Source: a virus. From it: a DNA stretch of 64,000 nucleotides. A program made the translations under genes and the position numbers. The notes under the pieces are model-generated. The model had not been told where the DNA came from and ran no database searches. It was given only the letters and a program-made list of their open reading frames with translations. The stretch's first letter is position 1. The number at the start of each line of letters is the position of its first letter. The stretch spans positions 39,800 to 103,799 of IMG/VR virus record IMGVR_UViG_3300030329_006476; one strand, written 5' to 3'. Positions 37,768 through 46,513 of this stretch are shown here, in pieces.

Positions 37768-38195
37768 TACTCGACGCTCCAAGTAGCTAACTCTTCTGAA
37801 ACTAATTGCGCTCCGACCGATTTCCATCCGGTCCACGGCTTTTGGCCGGCTTGGTAATTGTAAAGATCTTGAGCGTAAACATATTTTACTTCCCCTATGA
37901 CGACACCTCCCCCAACAGGATCGTCAGGATGTAAAGGAGAAAGAATGAGCCCGTGAGGCTGAGAGGCCCCATGCCTTAAGATTTCTCGCAAACGCTTTTT
38001 GGCTTTACGCCCTTTCTCTCTCATTTTTTCACGCTCTTCCTTCCCGGAAATAGACCAATCAAAAACAGCAGAAGGAACATCAATTCCCGCAATCTTAATC
38101 AGCGCATTCAAACTTAATCCAAATCCGAGATTTATTACACCGAAAAAAGCATCCGAAGCCTTAATCTTTTTAAAAGATAATGGATATTCGAGCAT
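37767..38195 (-). CDS. hypothetical protein (142 aa)
   Basis: FFGVINLGFGLSLNALIKIA near the N-terminus, a highly basic middle (KEEREKMREKGRKAKKRLRE) and a Gly/Val C-terminal domain. 1-nt overlap with the gene upstream. No family recognised. Confidence 0.6.
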   Translation of the reverse strand: MLEYPLSFKKIKASDAFFGVINLGFGLSLNALIKIAGIDVPSAVFDWSISGKEEREKMREKGRKAKKRLREILRHGASQPHGLILSPLHPDDPVGGGVVIGEVKYVYAQDLYNYQAGQKPWTGWKSVGAQLVSEELATWSVE

Positions 38196-38593
38196 TAACG
38201 ATTGTACAAAGCGTTAAAAATAGATTTAGACTTAGCTCGCAAGCGCTGACTTTTCTCTTTTTCAGCCGTCGCACGGGCCGCAGCTTCCGCCTCAGCTCTT
38301 TGCTTTTCCTGTAGAGCCTCTGCAGCTTCCGTCTGCTCCTGAAGGGCTTCTTCTTTAAGGGCGGCATCCGCCGTCTCCTGTTCTTTGGTGCCCTTGGCAA
38401 CAATCAAAAACAGAATCCGCTGATCTTTATCTTGATCTACAATGTCTTGCGCATAATCTACTAAATCAAGCCATTGCGCTCGATCCACAGGACAATAATA
38501 ATCACTCTCCTTTACCTTTTCGGGTAAAGAGCTACTGGTAATAAGGGCGTATTCTAGGCTCAATTTTTCCTCCAAAATAAGGTGCAACGCCAT
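38195..38593 (-). CDS. hypothetical protein with charged Ala/Glu helix (132 aa)
   Basis: A globular 70-residue N-terminus (LLDLVDYAQ-type helices), then a long single helix of Ala/Glu/Gln/Lys repeats (EQTEAAEALQEKQRAEAEAA), similar in composition to TolA-like stalks. Function unknown. Confidence 0.6.
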   Translation of the reverse strand: MALHLILEEKLSLEYALITSSSLPEKVKESDYYCPVDRAQWLDLVDYAQDIVDQDKDQRILFLIVAKGTKEQETADAALKEEALQEQTEAAEALQEKQRAEAEAAARATAEKEKSQRLRAKSKSIFNALYNR

Positions 38594-38811
38594 TGAGGCG
38601 GATTAACGCTCAAGCGCAAGGAAGAATGATTATAAACGGACGCGCCGGCCGGCACTCCACTTAAGGCATTTGCGTACGCAGCCGAAGAGCTCGGTCCCGA
38701 TCCATGCGCGGCGCCATAAACCGCCCGAACAGCATTGGGAGGCTCCAAGGTAAACCCGCCAGTGAGCGGTGCCGCTCCTGCAAAAAAAAGGAGGGAAGCC
38801 AACCATTTCAT
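38560..38811 (-). CDS. small exported protein (83 aa)
   Basis: The signal peptide MKWLASLLFFAGAAPLTGGF is followed by a Pro/Ala/Gly-rich mature region (AAHGSGPSSSAAYANALSGV). It begins just after the DUF736 stop and overlaps the next gene by 34 nt. No family recognised. Confidence 0.5.
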   Translation of the reverse strand: MKWLASLLFFAGAAPLTGGFTLEPPNAVRAVYGAAHGSGPSSSAAYANALSGVPAGASVYNHSSLRLSVNPPQWRCTLFWRKN

Positions 38812-38812
38812 G

Positions 38813-39115
38813 TTACTGAAGGACGTCGGGAATGTCACCATCACTAGAAGATGGGCTTTCGGGCGCCGGCTCCGCGCTCGGTGCAACATCTTCGCGAGGA
38901 CGGTCTTCAAAAATACGAAAATCAGGCTGATTGTCCTTCTCCTTGAACCGATTAGAGAATACGATAACCTGATAAGTCTTCTCTTCTCCAAATTCTCCGA
39001 TGGTTATCTTGCCTGAAAGATACTTTTGGCTCTTGCCTTCGCGTCGCCACAAGGCACCAATTTCTCGCTTTTTCCAGTCATCGCTCGCACTCTTTTGTTC
39101 AGTTGTATTACTCAT
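38813..39115 (-). CDS. DUF736-like protein (100 aa)
   Basis: The core REIGALWRREGKSQKYLSGK, then VIVFSNRFKEKDNQPDFRIF, is the DUF736 pattern (IG..W.....G..YLSG......V..F.N..K....PD.RI). A Pro/Ser-rich acidic tail follows. DUF736 proteins are common on mobile elements; function unknown. It is first in its unit: the promoter ends 10 nt before the ATG. Confidence 0.75.
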   Translation of the reverse strand: MSNTTEQKSASDDWKKREIGALWRREGKSQKYLSGKITIGEFGEEKTYQVIVFSNRFKEKDNQPDFRIFEDRPREDVAPSAEPAPESPSSSDGDIPDVLQ

Positions 39116-39122
39116 AATAGGT

Positions 39123-39371
39123 CTAATTATCGTATATTTTTCTCAATTTGTCAAGGAAAATAGGTTTAGCGGCTGTGCTTAGGGAGGAATATTGTTTTTT
39201 TAAACGCTTGAAATGTTTTTTCAGCTCCGGCGTGTCAGAATTGTAACCGATTATTTTTTTTAATTCCTTTATGGAGCTTTGGTTCAAGTGTAATAGAAGG
39301 TAAGTGAAGATAATAATAGATGGCTCTCTGTCTGCGCCTCCGAGCTCAGTAACATGCTTCAGGGACGTCAC
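39123..39371 (-). CDS. hypothetical helical protein (82 aa)
   Basis: GTG at 39371 is taken as the start; the frame stays open to TTG at 39431. Basic and helical (NQSSIKELKKIIGYNSDTPE, then LKKHFKRLKKQYSSL). The upstream part of the frame is antisense to a plus-strand gene candidate, so the true 5' end is uncertain. Confidence 0.5.
   Translation of the reverse strand: MTSLKHVTELGGADREPSIIIFTYLLLHLNQSSIKELKKIIGYNSDTPELKKHFKRLKKQYSSLSTAAKPIFLDKLRKIYDN
39126..39154 (-). promoter_or_regulatory. sigma70-like promoter of the DUF736 unit
   Basis: TTGACA (39154-39149), 17-bp spacer, GATAAT (39131-39126), 10 nt to the ATG at 39115. Confidence 0.75.
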
Positions 39372-39435
39372 CTTGTACGCTTCTTGCTTTTTGCGCGCCG
39401 ATATCTTGGTTGAATGCAGGAAGAGCAGCAAAGAC

Positions 39436-39615
39436 TTGTATTACAAATGGTTGAAAACACATGGTGCGTATGATTTTATAGATGATATTATAAGAAGAGG
39501 TGAAGAATATGGCTATATAATAAGCCCCCACCGAGGAAATCTGAAATTGGATAGAATTACTGCAGAAAACCTAGGAAGAATCATCAGCTGCTTGCGGAGG
39601 AACGGGAGAGGCTGA
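39436..39615 (+). CDS. plus-strand hypothetical protein (59 aa)
   Basis: The second likely plus-strand gene. Between 39432 and 39570 no minus-strand frame looks coding, while the plus frame gives LYYKWLKTHGAYDFIDDIIR, then RGEEYGYIISPHRGNLKLDR and ITAENLGRIISCLRR, a plausible basic alpha/beta protein. TTG at 39436 is assumed; the frame is open back to GTG at 39304, antisense to the neighbouring gene. Its 3' end overlaps the end of the convergent gene at 39571. It is divergent from the gene at 39123-39371. Confidence 0.45.
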   Translation: MYYKWLKTHGAYDFIDDIIRRGEEYGYIISPHRGNLKLDRITAENLGRIISCLRRNGRG

Positions 39616-39834
39616 AGACCCACCCTCAGGAGGAGCCGCAAATAAAAGCTGCAGCGTCCCAATGAGAGAGTGATACTTATCTATCTCCTCTAGTTTTTTA
39701 TGAATTTCCGCGCCAATATCCGAATGCTCGCCAATCGCCACCGGATTATCTAGATAGATGTTCAGGTCGGCTTTAGTCTCTTCGAGACGTCCGAGATATT
39801 GTTTATAAATAGCAGATATATATTCTTCTCTCAT
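39571..39834 (-). CDS. hypothetical helical protein (87 aa)
   Basis: A helical N-terminus (EEYISAIYKQYLGRLEETKA) and a Pro/Ser/Ala-rich tail (PPEGGSSASPVPPQAADDSS). 4-nt overlap with the gene upstream. No family recognised. Confidence 0.55.
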   Translation of the reverse strand: MREEYISAIYKQYLGRLEETKADLNIYLDNPVAIGEHSDIGAEIHKKLEEIDKYHSLIGTLQLLFAAPPEGGSSASPVPPQAADDSS

Positions 39835-40082
39835 ATGGCTAAGTGTGTGTCAATCGCTTCTTCCAGAAAATCATTATGCTCCCCAATTAAGGTAGGGCCA
39901 TAACGATCTTTAATCACATTATAAAAATTAGCTTCCACAATTACAATCTTACTAGCTTTAGTATATACTTCTTCGCCGTATTTTTCAATAAAATTTTCTC
40001 TTAAACCGTTAAGTACTTCATCCGCCGGTTGCGAAAGCGCGAATTCGAAGTCAAGCGTGGAGCTGGAAAGAAGGATTAACAT
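39831..40082 (-). CDS. hypothetical protein (83 aa)
   Basis: MLILLSSSTLDFEFALSQPA, then an alternating helix/strand sequence (KASKIVIVEANFYNVIKDRY). Not membrane-spanning. No family recognised. Confidence 0.55.
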   Translation of the reverse strand: MLILLSSSTLDFEFALSQPADEVLNGLRENFIEKYGEEVYTKASKIVIVEANFYNVIKDRYGPTLIGEHNDFLEEAIDTHLAI

Positions 40083-40228
40083 TGAGAATTATTAGCGTGA
40101 GATTCGAGCGCCTTGAATAAAATATATACCGCAGCAGAGAAAAGGACAAATCCCCAAACGGCACTATTAAAGCGGGTAAGCTCAATCAAAAACCCAAAAT
40201 ATAACACAGGCAAAAGTATCTTAAGCAC
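40076..40228 (-). CDS. small two-pass membrane protein (50 aa), GTG start
   Basis: A GTG start overlapping the end of the deoxyribosyltransferase-like gene. Two hydrophobic helices (LKILLPVLYFGFLIELT and AVWGFVLFSAAVYILF). It overlaps the next start by 7 nt. Function unknown. Confidence 0.5.
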   Translation of the reverse strand: MLKILLPVLYFGFLIELTRFNSAVWGFVLFSAAVYILFKALESHANNSQC

Positions 40229-40763
40229 GGAATTCCTTTCTCAACAATCTCCATCTATCTGAGTCAATCTCTTTATCTCCATTATCTATAGCATAGAGCA
40301 TATTGACTACTTCGTCAAGAGAATTATAAATATATTTATGCGGAAGCATTCCCAGCATCCAGAGGGGGGTCTTTGATTTTCCCCCTTCCATGCTAATGAA
40401 AATAGGCTTTTTCATGCGCACTGCGGTTACAATTTCTTCGGCTGAACCCCAGCTGGCAACATCCGGAACTAGGTGAGCGATTATAAAATCACTACGGTCC
40501 ACTAGGTTTAAGTCGTAAGATCTCACCGTTTTCATTCTTTCAGTAACCCTATCATACTGCTTTGTCTTCATCCACGTTTCCATTTCTTGTCGGGATGCCT
40601 CGTCTTCTTCGACGTCTTTCATGAATGGCTTTTTGTAAGGGTCGAAGCACGTGATGTTTAACTTCAACAGTTTCTCGGTTACCTCTTGGCGCCAATCTCT
40701 GCCACTAAGGTATTGCATATGCCCAACGAGATAGGTTTTCGTTTTATACAGCAAGTTATTCAT
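40221..40763 (-). CDS. nucleoside 2-deoxyribosyltransferase-like protein
   Basis: 180 aa from ATG 40763. The longer frame runs into the promoter. YLVGHMQYLSGRDWRQEV opens a Rossmann-like fold, then DPYKKP, SDFIIAHLVPDVASWGSAEE (Asp/Glu region) and KKPIFISMEGG. This is the layout of the nucleoside 2-deoxyribosyltransferase / DUF4406 superfamily, which cleaves N-glycosidic bonds in deoxynucleosides. A role in nucleotide salvage is inferred. Confidence 0.7.
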   Translation of the reverse strand: MNNLLYKTKTYLVGHMQYLSGRDWRQEVTEKLLKLNITCFDPYKKPFMKDVEEDEASRQEMETWMKTKQYDRVTERMKTVRSYDLNLVDRSDFIIAHLVPDVASWGSAEEIVTAVRMKKPIFISMEGGKSKTPLWMLGMLPHKYIYNSLDEVVNMLYAIDNGDKEIDSDRWRLLRKEFRA

Positions 40764-40773
40764 GATGCCTACA

Positions 40774-40802
40774 ACAATACCAAAAAAGAGCGGTAATGTC
40801 AA
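40774..40802 (-). promoter_or_regulatory. sigma70-like promoter
   Basis: TTGACA (40802-40797), 17-bp spacer, TATTGT (40779-40774), 10 nt to the ATG at 40763. It lies between the ClpC-type gene and this gene. Confidence 0.8.
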
Positions 40803-40807
40803 GAAAA

Positions 40808-43273
40808 TTATTTGAAGACGGCAGAAACTTGAATCTCTCCCGCACTCTCTTTGGCTATAATTCGTTTAAGAGAAGCGGGCGCGTGATGCAGCAGTAAAGA
40901 GGCGCAAGGGTTAGTCAGGTGCGATTCGATAAGAGATTGAATAGGACGGGCGCCATCATTGGCCTCGAGGGCTTTGGCCGTTAATAATTTGATGGCCGTT
41001 TTATAAACAGAGAGTTGGACGCCTTGGCTTTTTAGTTTAGATTTTAACTCTGTTAGTTGGAGATCAATAATTTCGGCAAAATCTTCTTCTGTGAAATTCT
41101 TAAAAATCACTAAATCATCTAGGCGGTTAAGAAATTCAGGAGCGAAATGAGACTTCAGTTCATCCGTGATTTTTTCCCGAATAGAATCCGGATCGTTTAA
41201 ATTAAGAGAGCCCATAAAGCCGACGCCCGCCTTGCCTTTGGTGAATTGAGAGCCTACATTTCCCGTTAAAAGGAGAACGCAATTTTTGAAGTTGATAAGG
41301 CGCCCCATATTATCGGTGATAGTTCCTTCGTCTAGGATCTGCAAGAGCATTTGTATGACATTGGCATGAGCTTTTTCAATCTCATCAAAAAGGATAACGC
41401 TATACGGCTTTTTGCGCACTGACTCCGTTAAATGACCCGATTGATCGTAGCCTACGTAGCCGGGGGCCGACCCAATAAGTTTTGAGCTAGTGAAGCTGTC
41501 CGAATATTCCACCATATTAATATTGATAAAATTATCTTTGTGGCCAAATAAAGCTTTGGCTAAAACCTTGGCTGTGTGAGTTTTTCCTACTCCCGACGAA
41601 CCCAAAAGCAAAAATGAACCAATCGGACGGTCTTCATTCTTGAGGCCTGCACCATTCCTTAGTAAGGATTTGCAAATTCGAGAAATGGCATCTTGTTGCC
41701 CTATAATTTTCTCCAAAAGTAAGGACTCCAACGCTAAAAAGGACTCTCTGGAATCCCGGGAAATTTGCTCCACCGGAACATCAATCTTATGAGCTATGAT
41801 ACTATAAATGTCCGACGGAGAAACGTGAAAGTCTTGGGCAGAATTTTCCTTACTCCACCGGTCTAAGATCTTTTTGTAGCGAGAAAAGAGGAGCTGCTGC
41901 TCCGTAGCTAAATGGGCTTTTGCCGCTATAGACGGGGCTTCATCTTCAGCTTCCATCAGCTCTTCTAGCTTTTGCTCGATTTCCTTAGCCTCGGTGGGAC
42001 GTTTGAAATTGGCAATCTTTACCTTTGAGCCAGCTTGATCCAGAATATCTATGGCTTTGTCCGGAAGGCGACGATCATGTATATATTTGGTAGAAAGATC
42101 AATGCATAAATCTAAAGTTTCTGGCTTATAAGAGACCTGATGAAAGGTTTCATAAGTGGGTAATATCCCTTCGAGTATCTGACGACATTCAGCTTTGGAG
42201 GGTTCGTCTATATAAAGGGATTGAAAACGACGCGCTAAGGCCCCATCTTTTTCAATATGTTTTTTGTACTCGCTCGAAGTGGTGGCGCCTATACACCTGA
42301 TTTCTCCCCGCGCCAGCATTGGTTTTAAGATGTTGGCGGCGTCCATAGTGCCTTCCGCGCTTCCAGCTCCCACCAGCGTATGAAGCTCATCTATAAAAAG
42401 AATAAGGTTGGGAAGCTCTTTAACCTCTTTTATGACATTCTTTAAGCGCTCCTCAAACTGACCCCGGTATTTGGTGCCGGCAATCATAGAAGCCAAATCC
42501 AGACCAAAAATGACATGACCCAACAAGTGATCAGAACAATCAGCGCGCACAATATGATTGGCCAAACCTTCAACGAGGGCAGTCTTTCCTATGCCCGGCT
42601 CACCCAGAAGAAGGGGGTTGTTTTTGCTTTTACGACAAAGGATTTCGGTTATTTCTGCAAGAGCTTCCTCCCGACAAATAACATCAGTAAATTTACCTTG
42701 CGTGGCCAATTCATTATAATTGATAGCAAAAGATTCAAGGGCACTGGGGGTACGCTGAGATTTCTTGGAGGGAGCGCTACGCTTATTGCTTGCAGATCTA
42801 ATCTGTTTTTCGGCATTAATGAGAGCTTCGGAAGACTCAAGCATTTGAGCTTTAAGAGCTAAAGAAAGAGCTTTGGGGTCAATGGCCGCCAAATCAAAAA
42901 TCTCAGAAACTTCAGAATCCTTGTAAGAAATTAAGGAAATTAAAACATGTTCCGTAGCTACATAGGGATGCTCCAGAACTTGAGCCTCATTATAAGCATT
43001 TGAAAGAACCTCTTTGACGTCAGGAGAAAAGCGAACTTCAGAAGGTTCGGTATCCATAAGTGAAAAATCAGACTCTACGAGCGCTCTAAAGGCATCTAAA
43101 TCATAGCCTGTTACATTAAAAATCTCGCGCAGTAATCCTCGACCTTGAGATAAAAGACCAAAAAGAAGATGCCGCAAGTCTATGGTCGAATGATTGTAAT
43201 CAAGCGCGCATTCTCGGGCTTTTTTAATGGCTTCTTGGGCTCGAGGAGTAAAGTTGGGAACAGCATCCATCAT
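40808..43273 (-). CDS. clpC: ClpC/ClpA-type AAA+ unfoldase
   Basis: 821 aa, full length. A double Clp N-domain (FTPRAQEAIKKARECA; FSPDVKEVLSNAYNEAQ), a first AAA+ domain with Walker A GEPGIGKTA and Walker B LILFIDELHTL, a middle segment of about 70 residues (shorter than in ClpB), a second AAA+ domain with GSSGVGKTH and VILFDEIEKAH, and the D2-small domain. VGF in KAGVGFMGS sits where ClpA/C carry the ClpP-docking loop, so it may feed host ClpP. No phage ClpP is seen here. A phage tmRNA lies 16 kb upstream. It follows the polymerase gene in the replication operon. Confidence 0.9.
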   Translation of the reverse strand: MMDAVPNFTPRAQEAIKKARECALDYNHSTIDLRHLLFGLLSQGRGLLREIFNVTGYDLDAFRALVESDFSLMDTEPSEVRFSPDVKEVLSNAYNEAQVLEHPYVATEHVLISLISYKDSEVSEIFDLAAIDPKALSLALKAQMLESSEALINAEKQIRSASNKRSAPSKKSQRTPSALESFAINYNELATQGKFTDVICREEALAEITEILCRKSKNNPLLLGEPGIGKTALVEGLANHIVRADCSDHLLGHVIFGLDLASMIAGTKYRGQFEERLKNVIKEVKELPNLILFIDELHTLVGAGSAEGTMDAANILKPMLARGEIRCIGATTSSEYKKHIEKDGALARRFQSLYIDEPSKAECRQILEGILPTYETFHQVSYKPETLDLCIDLSTKYIHDRRLPDKAIDILDQAGSKVKIANFKRPTEAKEIEQKLEELMEAEDEAPSIAAKAHLATEQQLLFSRYKKILDRWSKENSAQDFHVSPSDIYSIIAHKIDVPVEQISRDSRESFLALESLLLEKIIGQQDAISRICKSLLRNGAGLKNEDRPIGSFLLLGSSGVGKTHTAKVLAKALFGHKDNFININMVEYSDSFTSSKLIGSAPGYVGYDQSGHLTESVRKKPYSVILFDEIEKAHANVIQMLLQILDEGTITDNMGRLINFKNCVLLLTGNVGSQFTKGKAGVGFMGSLNLNDPDSIREKITDELKSHFAPEFLNRLDDLVIFKNFTEEDFAEIIDLQLTELKSKLKSQGVQLSVYKTAIKLLTAKALEANDGARPIQSLIESHLTNPCASLLLHHAPASLKRIIAKESAGEIQVSAVFK

Positions 43274-43283
43274 TATATTTACA

Positions 43284-45875
43284 CTAGGCAGCCTTAAGGT
43301 CGCTCAGCTTCATGTAGATTTTTTCATTCATTAGGGCGCAATCTTGAGCAAAGAGAATCTCATCCCCCTTGCTGCCATAACATACTATAATACTATCTTT
43401 AGAGATCCCCGCAGGGTTTTTCTCAAGAAAATTAGTAAGCGAATTAATCCGGCGCCACCGGCCATTCTCCATCCGCGCATTACGATCCATAAGCATCACC
43501 GCATATTCTCCCACCTCATCCCTTAATATAAGCTTTAAATAGTTATTGCCGTTCCGACTTGTTCCTTTAAAGAAATCCGCAACCACCCCAATAAACCTAC
43601 CATATCTCTCCCGCTCTAAATGACGAAAGTCCAGAGAGTCTAAAAACTTTTCTCCACTCTCGTTAAAAACTTCTTTAAGGGAAATGGTGGGACTATAGCC
43701 GAGAAGCTTATTTTCGAAATACCAATTAGCGAACTTTTCATATTTCTTATTTTTTAAATAAATCTCCTTATAGGGAAGGTATTTCTTTTTGAAAGTTTCG
43801 AATCTGCTTTCCTTCATTACTGGACGGCCATCATCGCCGACTAGAGACTCGGTTACAACGGCTTGAATGGTATTCAGGACATCCCATTCATATTTGGGTC
43901 CAAGCGCCTCAAAATTACGCTTCTCCCTATCGGTCAACAGGTTGAATGCCTGTGCCTCCAGCACTAAGCGAGCTCGTTTGGACGTGTAGCCGGTTAGGGC
44001 GCCAGCTTGAATCAAAGCCGAGAGAATGCCGATGTTGAGCCCCGCTTCCTTCGCTGATAAAAAGATGTCGTATTTGGTAGGATTCGAGCTTTTGCGAAAA
44101 TCATGAAGCGCTTTTAAGGATTTTTCACTCACCCCTTTAATACTATTCAGGCCAAAGCGAATATCCCCATCTTCAAGGCGAAAATCCATGCTCGATTTTG
44201 CTAGGTCAGGGGGTAACAAATCGATCCCAAAGAACGAGAGCTCTTGACAAATCTTGCTTATCTCTTCATGGGGGGCGGGCTCGTACTTCGCCATTCGGAG
44301 CAGAGCCATAAAAAAGTTCTGCGGGTAGGTAAATTTTAGATAGGCCGTCCACGCAGCTAAGTTTGCATAAGCCACGCTATGAGATTTATTGAAAGAATAA
44401 TTGGCGCTGTCTTCGGCCACCCTCCATAAAATCTCACCTACCTCCGAATCGAGACTATGCTCTTTTACTTTGGCCTCTATCTTGGCTTGCCAAGCGGGCA
44501 TTTGATCCACCTTTTTCTTTCCTACAATACGCCTTAACTGTTCAGCTTCATCTAGGGTAAAACCAATTTTAACAGCCATCTTCATCAGTTGCTCTTGATA
44601 AAGGGGAATGCCGCCAGTATAAGAGAGTACCTCGTCATATAATTCATGCTGACTTTGGAATTCGCCGGTCTGGGAATATGTAGTATACTGATCCAAAAAC
44701 TCAAGAGCTCCCGGACGAGCGATAGCTACCACGGCACTTAACTCCTCAAGATTTTTAGGCTTGATCTTTTTGCAAACATTGAAATTAGTATGAGCCTCTA
44801 TCTGAAAGAGCCCTTGAGGATGTTCCAGCTTGCGAAAATTCTTATAGATGGAGGGGTCATTGGGGTCCACCGAAGAAATATCAAGATCTAGTTGAGTGCA
44901 CACATCATAAATGACACTCAGGGTGCGTAATCCCAAAATATCGAACTTGACCATCAGCTCGGCCACCCAATTCATGTCATAGCCCGTAACGAGAGACCCA
45001 TCATTGGTAAGTTGAACAGGGCAAATATCTTCTAACTTCTGATAAGAAATAGCAATTCCGGAAGGGTGAACCCCTGTATTCTTATGAAGGCCTTCAAGCC
45101 GTCGCGCAATGATAAAAACTTCCTTATTGGAATTGGCCCAATCCTCAAACGCCGGGGTCGTTTCGTACGCAGTTAAGAGAGGAGCAACCTTTCCGAAATG
45201 TTTGGGGATGAGATCGCTGACTATATTTACCTCTTGCTCGGAGTAATTCCCGACAATTTTACCACATTCCTTAATACATAGCTTACCGCTTAAGGTGTTC
45301 AGGGTTAAGATCTTGGCAGTTCGCCCCGGATACTTCGATTCAATGTATTCTATGACCTCCTGACGCCTTTCGTAGCTAATGTCATTGTCTACATCGGCCA
45401 ACAGTGTTCCATCCAGATAGGTCACCCCATCTTTCTCTATCTTTTTCGCGCGACTCTTGCTAACGAATCTCTCAAAGAATAAATCGTACTTAACAGGATC
45501 GACTTTTGTAACATTAATAAGATAAAGAACGAGAGAACCGGCCGCAGAACCACGGCCCGGACCGGTAGGAATATCATTAACATGGCAATAATTAAGAATA
45601 TCCCAATTGAGTAAAATGTAATCGATAAAACCCAATTCATTAAGGATTTCCATCTCCATTTCGACGCGATCAAGGTACTCCTCTTTGTTTTCGAGTTCAT
45701 TAATGCCAAGCCTTTCGATACCTTGAGAGCATAATTCTCTCAAGAATTCATAGTTTGAACAATTGCTATCGATGCCCAGTTCTTTGTAGTAGCGAGACTC
45801 AATTTTAATCTCGGGCAACCGCACCCCCGGAGGGGTAATGTCATCATAGCGGGAAAAATCATCATAAAAACTCAT
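43284..45875 (-). CDS. dnaE: DNA polymerase III alpha core (no PHP domain)
   Basis: 863 aa. Begins exactly where the polymerase core follows PHP in normal DnaE. GPGRGSAAGS (105-114) is the palm motif. Catalytic acids are Asp161, Asp163 and Asp165 in ADVDNDI, with the third in VKFDILGLRTL (Asp312). Fingers motif GYSFNKSH is present as NYSFNKSHSVAYA, followed by the HhH region and a C-terminal OB fold (GRFIGVVADFFKGTSRNGNN). The PHP domain is encoded separately at 47474-48235, with GMP reductase and exonuclease genes between. It should be the phage replicative polymerase. Confidence 0.92.
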   Translation of the reverse strand: MSFYDDFSRYDDITPPGVRLPEIKIESRYYKELGIDSNCSNYEFLRELCSQGIERLGINELENKEEYLDRVEMEMEILNELGFIDYILLNWDILNYCHVNDIPTGPGRGSAAGSLVLYLINVTKVDPVKYDLFFERFVSKSRAKKIEKDGVTYLDGTLLADVDNDISYERRQEVIEYIESKYPGRTAKILTLNTLSGKLCIKECGKIVGNYSEQEVNIVSDLIPKHFGKVAPLLTAYETTPAFEDWANSNKEVFIIARRLEGLHKNTGVHPSGIAISYQKLEDICPVQLTNDGSLVTGYDMNWVAELMVKFDILGLRTLSVIYDVCTQLDLDISSVDPNDPSIYKNFRKLEHPQGLFQIEAHTNFNVCKKIKPKNLEELSAVVAIARPGALEFLDQYTTYSQTGEFQSQHELYDEVLSYTGGIPLYQEQLMKMAVKIGFTLDEAEQLRRIVGKKKVDQMPAWQAKIEAKVKEHSLDSEVGEILWRVAEDSANYSFNKSHSVAYANLAAWTAYLKFTYPQNFFMALLRMAKYEPAPHEEISKICQELSFFGIDLLPPDLAKSSMDFRLEDGDIRFGLNSIKGVSEKSLKALHDFRKSSNPTKYDIFLSAKEAGLNIGILSALIQAGALTGYTSKRARLVLEAQAFNLLTDREKRNFEALGPKYEWDVLNTIQAVVTESLVGDDGRPVMKESRFETFKKKYLPYKEIYLKNKKYEKFANWYFENKLLGYSPTISLKEVFNESGEKFLDSLDFRHLERERYGRFIGVVADFFKGTSRNGNNYLKLILRDEVGEYAVMLMDRNARMENGRWRRINSLTNFLEKNPAGISKDSIIVCYGSKGDEILFAQDCALMNEKIYMKLSDLKAA

Positions 45876-46513
45876 ATTTCTAAATTCCAGATCAACTTTT
45901 TAAAAACTTCGTAGTTCTTCCGAATGTCATAAAGGGCATCGTGAAGGCGCTTTGGGTCAAAAGGTATCTCATATTGCTTGCAGAGGTCAATAAGCTTATT
46001 ACGCCCCTTCGCTTTGCGCAAGGAAAGCATTTTATACTGCCAATGGAGTAGGTCATCTCCCGCATTAACTTCGATTCCATTATTAATAGCCCGAGCAAGG
46101 CATAGGGTGTCGAGAAAAGTAGGCAGGTATCTGTAATCCGGAGATTGCCCAAGGAGTCGCCGGCAAATACCATGCATGTAAACATCAAAACCAAGGATAT
46201 TGTGCCCCACCTTAAGGTAAGAATCATCGTAAAGATACCTTTCGAAATGAGCCAGAGGCTGCTTGGGATCCACCGCCTTGTTATTATACTTCTCTCGTGT
46301 CCATCCGGTTACCTTGGCGGCCCCCTGAGAAACATTCAGGCCTTCCCATTTGAGCCAATAATCTTTCTCCTCGGCCACCTTCCCGTCTTCCACGGTGATA
46401 AAGGCAAGCTGCCAAGGCTTGTTGCGTAAGGAGCCCAAGTTGAGACCACAGGTCTCAAAATCAAAAAAAACATACTTTTGATCTTGTTTAAAGCGTAGGA
46501 GCTCCGTCTTCAT
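45872..46513 (-). CDS. DnaQ-like 3'-5' exonuclease (DEDDh)
   Basis: 213 aa. Exo I is FFDFETCGLN, Exo II is VGHNILGFDVYMHG and Exo III is HDALYDIRKNYEVF (His and Asp of DEDDh). It lies directly before the DnaE core with ATGA coupling and after GMP reductase, so it is probably the proofreading subunit of this polymerase. Confidence 0.9.
   Translation of the reverse strand: MKTELLRFKQDQKYVFFDFETCGLNLGSLRNKPWQLAFITVEDGKVAEEKDYWLKWEGLNVSQGAAKVTGWTREKYNNKAVDPKQPLAHFERYLYDDSYLKVGHNILGFDVYMHGICRRLLGQSPDYRYLPTFLDTLCLARAINNGIEVNAGDDLLHWQYKMLSLRKAKGRNKLIDLCKQYEIPFDPKRLHDALYDIRKNYEVFKKLIWNLEI

Noticed and set aside
39346-39531. 61-codon minus-strand frame opposite the plus-strand gene
   Set aside because: Its composition is less protein-like than the plus frame and it overlaps a better minus frame.
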